From Mucilaginibacter mali (GTDB lineage Bacteria > Bacteroidota > Bacteroidia > Sphingobacteriales > Sphingobacteriaceae): a DNA stretch of 64,000 bases. The stretch lies in contig NZ_CP054139.1 of NCBI RefSeq assembly GCF_013283875.1, forward strand, positions 3,906,001 through 3,970,000. The letters run 5' to 3'. Numbering within the stretch: position 1 is the first letter of the stretch; each line of letters starts with the position of its first letter. Below, in pieces: positions 60,758 to 64,000 of this stretch. Made by a program: the position numbers and the translations under genes. Under the pieces are notes generated by a model. That model did not search any database and had not been told where the DNA came from. It saw only the letters and a list, made by a program, of their open reading frames with translations.

Positions 60758-61276
60758 TTACCCAAGCAAATCTTTATACAACGCAAAATTCTCCTCATCA
60801 AAACAAACAAACGTTACTTCAGCAATACTGTCATTATCTTTTAAAAAATTGTTAACCGCATTTATGGCTACCTGGGCAGCTTCTGCCTTGGGATAATGGT
60901 AAATACCTGTGCTGATATTGGGGAATGCGATGGTTTTGATGCCTTTGTCAACCGCAAGCTGCAGGCTGTTGCGGTAGCAGTTGGCCAGTAGTTCAGGTTC
61001 GTTCTTGTGGCCGCCGTTCCAAACAGGGCCAACAGTGTGGATCACATAGCGGGCGGGCAGTTTGCCGCCGGTGGTAATAACCGCCTCTCCGGTTTTGCAG
61101 CGGCCCTGGCGGTTAATAATATCCATACAGTCATCCAGTATCTGCTTGCCGCCGGCACGATGGATAGCGCCGTCAACACCTCCCCCGCCCATCAGGCTGC
61201 TGTTGGCGGCATTTACTACAGCATCAACATGTTGTTTGGTGATATCGCCTTTAATGAGTTTGATCTTGGAGTTCAT
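60758..61276 (-). CDS. macro domain protein (O-acetyl-ADP-ribose deacetylase type)
   Basis: 172 residues, one macro domain, [20 protein letters not shown] at the start. Ligand-binding parts: [36 protein letters not shown], and [19 protein letters not shown]. The Asn and Asp of the adenine/ribose site (N-A-A-N, G-V-D-G) are present, as in YmdB-type hydrolases that act on O-acetyl-ADP-ribose. Flanked by TTAACCACA repeats on both sides. Confidence 0.94.
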   Translation of the reverse strand: MNSKIKLIKGDITKQHVDAVVNAANSSLMGGGGVDGAIHRAGGKQILDDCMDIINRQGRCKTGEAVITTGGKLPARYVIHTVGPVWNGGHKNEPELLANCYRNSLQLAVDKGIKTIAFPNISTGIYHYPKAEAAQVAINAVNNFLKDNDSIAEVTFVCFDEENFALYKDLLG

Positions 61277-61292
61277 TTACGGGTTGCTGATG

Positions 61293-61421
61293 ATTTAACC
61301 ACAAAGTACACAAAGAGTTTTTCACAAAGTTGACAAAGCCTTTGTGACCAGATATTAAGTAAAAACTTTGTGATCTTTGTGCTAAGTATTTGAAATTTCT
61401 TAGTGCCCTTTGTGGTTAAAT
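61293..61421. repeat. TTAACCACAAAG inverted repeat
   Basis: atttaaccacaaagtacaca and the mirrored agtgccctttgtggttaaat, with another ctttgtga pair between. Confidence 0.8.
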
Positions 61422-61426
61422 TGCCA

Positions 61427-61948
61427 CTATTGCTTAGCCGCGAAGAACAATGCCTTCAATTCCGTAGCGTCATCAGGATTCATTTTGCCGCCTAATATCA
61501 GGCGAAGCTGGCGGCGGCGCAGGGCTCCTTCGTACAGGCTTACTTCGTCTTCGGTTTCGGGCTGCAGTTCGGGTACGGGGACTGTCTTGCCTTCGGCATC
61601 AAGGGCAACAAAGGTGTAATAAGCCTCGTTACTTTTCACCCTCGTGCCCGATGGGATATTTTGCGCCCAAACATCCAAACGTACCTCTACCGAGGTATTG
61701 AACGAGCGGGTTACCTTAGCTTCAATGCTTACCACATCGCCCAGTTTAATGGGTTGCTTAAACGATACGTTATCTACCGAGGCGGTTACTACCGTACGGT
61801 TGCAATGTTTCTGGCCCGATATGGCCGCGGCAATGTCCATCCAATGTAAAAGGCGCCCACCCATCAGGTTGTTCAGTGTGTTGGTATCGTTGGGCAGTAC
61901 CAGTTCGTTCATTATAGTATATGATTCTTTGGGCGATTTTGCGTTCAT
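61427..61948 (-). CDS. acyl-CoA thioesterase (hotdog, YciA/cytosolic type)
   Basis: 173 residues. Single hotdog domain: LVLPNDTNTLNNLMGGRLLH with the active-site Asn/Asp region, WMDIAAAISGQKHCNRTVVT, VDNVSFKQPIKLGDVVSIEA and VEVRLDVWAQNIPSG. It hydrolyses medium or long-chain acyl-CoA in the cytoplasm. Extra C-terminal residues (PETEDEVSLYEGALRRRQLR) are common in Bacteroidota members. Confidence 0.92.
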   Translation of the reverse strand: MNAKSPKESYTIMNELVLPNDTNTLNNLMGGRLLHWMDIAAAISGQKHCNRTVVTASVDNVSFKQPIKLGDVVSIEAKVTRSFNTSVEVRLDVWAQNIPSGTRVKSNEAYYTFVALDAEGKTVPVPELQPETEDEVSLYEGALRRRQLRLILGGKMNPDDATELKALFFAAKQ

Positions 61949-62402
61949 GCGGGCAAAGATAGGGGTAAATGTGCAGATGTGCGAATATGCAGATATGCAA
62001 ATGATTGGTTAGCGCCAAAACCGCGTTAGGGATAGTAGTGGAAAGCCCACAGCCGCCGCCGGGCTGAGCGCGGGCCAGCGGCGAGGACTTGGAACGGATA
62101 GCCCGGGCCGGAGGCAACGCCATCTATATTTGTTCTTTTTCTTGATAAAAAGAACCAAAAATCAAGACAGCAAAAATGCTTTCTTCGCTGCACAAGGCCT
62201 TTGCCCTGCAAACCGGGCAGAACCACAGGGCCGGACCTTGATGCCCCTGCTGCGCGCCCGCTTATCCATCGCTCCAGGCATCAAGCTAATGCCCTTTTCC
62301 TCCCACAGGCCACCATTGTTCTGCCCGCTTTCGCCCGGAAGCTGTTTTGCTGTCCGGTAACGAAATCCCTCTCCTTCGGAGAGGACAAGGTGAAGCTAAA
62401 AA
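61949..62402. repeat. repeat-rich spacer between thioesterase and dnaK
   Basis: Holds a GATGTGC fragment (about 61970-62000), a GGATAGTAGTGGAAAGCCC / GGACTTGGAACGGATAGCCC copy (62020-62125), and a stretch from 62130 that gives spurious ORFs on both strands and resembles a sequence found repeatedly in Sphingobacteriaceae. It ends in a ccctctccttcggagagg fragment near 62366-62385. No real gene seen. Confidence 0.5.
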
Positions 62403-62405
62403 CAA

Positions 62406-62436
62406 AAAGCCCCGGCGATAAACTCACCGGGGCTTT
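62406..62436 (-). terminator. dnaK terminator
   Basis: On the minus strand aaagccccgg pairs with ccggggcttt around an 11-nt loop and runs into TTTGTTTTT. It lies 20 bp after the dnaK stop. Confidence 0.85.
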
Positions 62437-62456
62437 CATGATATATATTGATCTGC

Positions 62457-64000
62457 TTATTTTACTTCTTCAAAATCAACATCGGTTACGCTATCGGCGT
62501 TGCCTTGCTGGCCACCACCTTGTGGACCTGCACCTGCATCAGGGCCTGGCTGCGCGCCTTCGGCCGATGCTTTGTACATATCTTCAGAAGCTGCCTGCCA
62601 TGCGGCGTTCAGTTCGGTCTGGGCGCTTTCAATAGTGTCCAGATCTTTAGCTGCATAAGCGTCTTTCAGTTTTTTCAAACCGTCTTCGATAGAAGATTTT
62701 TTATCGGCAGGGATCTTATCACCATACTCTTTCAGCTGTTTTTCGGTGCTGAAGATCAGGGCGTCGGCCGAGTTCAGTTTTTCAACTTTCTCTTTTTCCA
62801 AACGATCTGCTTCGGCATTAGCTTCAGCTTCGTCTTTCATCTTCTTGATCTCGGCATCGGTTAAGCCCGAAGAAGCCTCGATACGGATCTTCTGCTCTTT
62901 GCCGGTAGCTTTATCTTTAGCCGATACGTGCAGGATACCGTTGGCATCGATATCGAAAGTTACTTCGATCTGCGGTACGCCGCGTGGTGCCGGTGGTATA
63001 CCATCCAGGTGGAAACGGCCTATGGTACGGTTTGCCGATGCCATTGGGCGCTCGCCCTGCAAAATGTGGATCTCTACAGATGGCTGGCTGTCCGAAGCGG
63101 TAGAGAAAGTTTCCGATTTTTTGGTCGGGATGGTAGTGTTAGCTTCGATCAGTTTGGTCATTACACCACCCATGGTTTCGATACCCAAAGATAATGGGGT
63201 AACGTCTAACAGTAACACGTCTTTCACTTCGCCGGTTAATACACCACCCTGGATAGCAGCACCGATGGCTACCACCTCGTCAGGGTTTACACCTTTTGAT
63301 GGTGATTTACCGAAGAATTTCTGCACAGCTTCCTGTATAGCAGGGATACGGGTTGAACCACCTACCAGGATGATCTCGTCGATATCTGAAGTGCTGTAAC
63401 CGGCGTTTTTCAAAGCGGTTTTGCAAGGCTCAATCGTACGTTTGATCAGGCTATCGGCCAGTTGCTCAAATTTAGCACGGGTTAAGCTCTTAACTAAGTG
63501 CTTTGGCATGCCGTCAACAGCGGTAACGTATGGCAGGTTGATCTCGCTCTGGGTAGTGCTCGAAAGTTCGATCTTAGCTTTCTCAGCAGCTTCTTTTAAG
63601 CGCTGTAGTGCCATTGGGTCTTTACGCAGGTCGATGCCTTCGTCGTTCTTGAACTCGTCGGCCAGCCAGTCGATAATTACCTGGTCAAAGTCGTCGCCAC
63701 CAAGGTGAGTATCACCATCGGTTGATTTTACTTCGAAGATGCCATCACCTAATTCCAGTACAGATACGTCATGTGTACCACCACCGCAGTCGAACACAAC
63801 GATCTTCATGTCCTTGTGCGCTTTATCCAGGCCATAAGCTAAGGCAGCGGCAGTAGGCTCGTTGATGATACGTTTAACGTTTAAGCCTGCAATTTCACCG
63901 GCTTCTTTGGTAGCCTGGCGTTGCGCGTCGTTAAAGTAAGCCGGTACGGTAATAACCGCTTCGGTAACTTCCTGACCTAAGAAATCTTCGGCAGTTTTCT
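62457..64000 (-). CDS. dnaK: molecular chaperone DnaK (Hsp70), partial (N-terminus off the window)
   Basis: Reads from beyond base 64000 to the stop at 62457. The visible 514 codons start in the ATPase domain ([20 protein letters not shown]), so about 120 residues are missing. Features: [33 protein letters not shown] (Bacteroidota variant of the phosphate-2 motif), [10 protein letters not shown], the [20 protein letters not shown] linker region, substrate domain [15 protein letters not shown] and a Gly/Gln-rich C-terminal tail ending DVDFEEVK. Complete at the 3' end and apparently monocistronic in this direction. Confidence 0.97.
   Translation of the reverse strand, partial: KTAEDFLGQEVTEAVITVPAYFNDAQRQATKEAGEIAGLNVKRIINEPTAAALAYGLDKAHKDMKIVVFDCGGGTHDVSVLELGDGIFEVKSTDGDTHLGGDDFDQVIIDWLADEFKNDEGIDLRKDPMALQRLKEAAEKAKIELSSTTQSEINLPYVTAVDGMPKHLVKSLTRAKFEQLADSLIKRTIEPCKTALKNAGYSTSDIDEIILVGGSTRIPAIQEAVQKFFGKSPSKGVNPDEVVAIGAAIQGGVLTGEVKDVLLLDVTPLSLGIETMGGVMTKLIEANTTIPTKKSETFSTASDSQPSVEIHILQGERPMASANRTIGRFHLDGIPPAPRGVPQIEVTFDIDANGILHVSAKDKATGKEQKIRIEASSGLTDAEIKKMKDEAEANAEADRLEKEKVEKLNSADALIFSTEKQLKEYGDKIPADKKSSIEDGLKKLKDAYAAKDLDTIESAQTELNAAWQAASEDMYKASAEGAQPGPDAGAGPQGGGQQGNADSVTDVDFEEVK

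Noticed and set aside
62130-62360. ORFs across the spacer before dnaK
   Set aside because: They translate a stretch resembling a repeated intergenic sequence of the family; frames conflict and no start or context supports a gene.

Overview
The window looks like the chromosome of a member of the Bacteroidota, family Sphingobacteriaceae, most likely Mucilaginibacter or a close relative (inference from gene content, no search run). Supporting signs are the rpmB-rpmG-bL38 (DUF4295) cluster, BshC, a T9SS type-B (CHU_C/gliding) C-terminal domain, the HAD-SerA-ACT fusion family, GH127/DUF1680, DUF5107-TPR proteins, LytTR signalling, the absence of clear Shine-Dalgarno sequences, and several TAnnTTTG promoter -7 elements. 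No rRNA, tRNA or CRISPR array was found. Most of the window is ordinary housekeeping and carbohydrate/amino-acid metabolism. The unusual part is the density and variety of intergenic inverted repeats, some of which reach into genes.

Layout. 1-3.2 kb: partial ADP-ribosylation-like gene, ACP-like membrane protein, acs. 3.0-4.3 kb: small membrane and secreted proteins. 4.4-7.8 kb: translation/secretion block (L28, L33, bL38, ftsY, rimO). 7.8-8.4 kb: repeat cluster. 8.4-12.3 kb: bshC and a TonB-dependent receptor. 13-15 kb: methionine/glutamine aminotransferase plus omega-amidase. 15.3-23.5 kb: N-terminal-nucleophile acylase, then sugar porter, DUF5107-TPR protein and aldose epimerase. 23.6-28 kb (minus strand): three-gene exported sugar-processing operon (GH127-like, Gfo/Idh oxidoreductase, TIM-barrel isomerase). 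28.1-30.1 kb: VOC protein and a HAD-ACT protein that has lost its dehydrogenase core. 30.2-34.2 kb (minus): XRE regulator, lipoprotein, LytTR two-component pair, DUF4288, LiaF-like protein. 35.7-37.8 kb (minus): agmatine-to-putrescine pair aguA/aguB. 38-42.2 kb: YbhN-like flippase, aromatic amino-acid hydroxylase, PIN-type toxin-antitoxin pair and SDR in one overlapping run. 42.7-46.8 kb: aminotransferase, lipoprotein, RsmI-like methylase, FAD monooxygenase. 47-50.9 kb (minus): T9SS cargo protein, a MITE-like element, aldo/keto reductase, EVE protein. 51-52.5 kb: RAYT transposase bracketed by its REP hairpins. 53-55.3 kb: esterase and class III aminotransferase. 55.6-58.5 kb (minus): 953-residue MG2/plug-like secreted protein. 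58.9-60.6 kb: FucP-like transporter plus L-rhamnose/fucose mutarotase. 60.7-64 kb (minus): macro-domain hydrolase, acyl-CoA thioesterase and the 3' part of dnaK.

The intergenic spaces carry at least ten families of long palindromic or inverted repeats (about 70-140 bp each). Some are nested in one another. One is embedded in frame within bshC and two supply the last codons of genes. The most noteworthy observations are the repeat-in-bshC insertion, the HAD-ACT remnant of the SerA fusion, the RAYT/REP cassette, the MITE-like element with a 9-bp target duplication, and two promoters placed so close to the ATG that leaderless transcripts are predicted.
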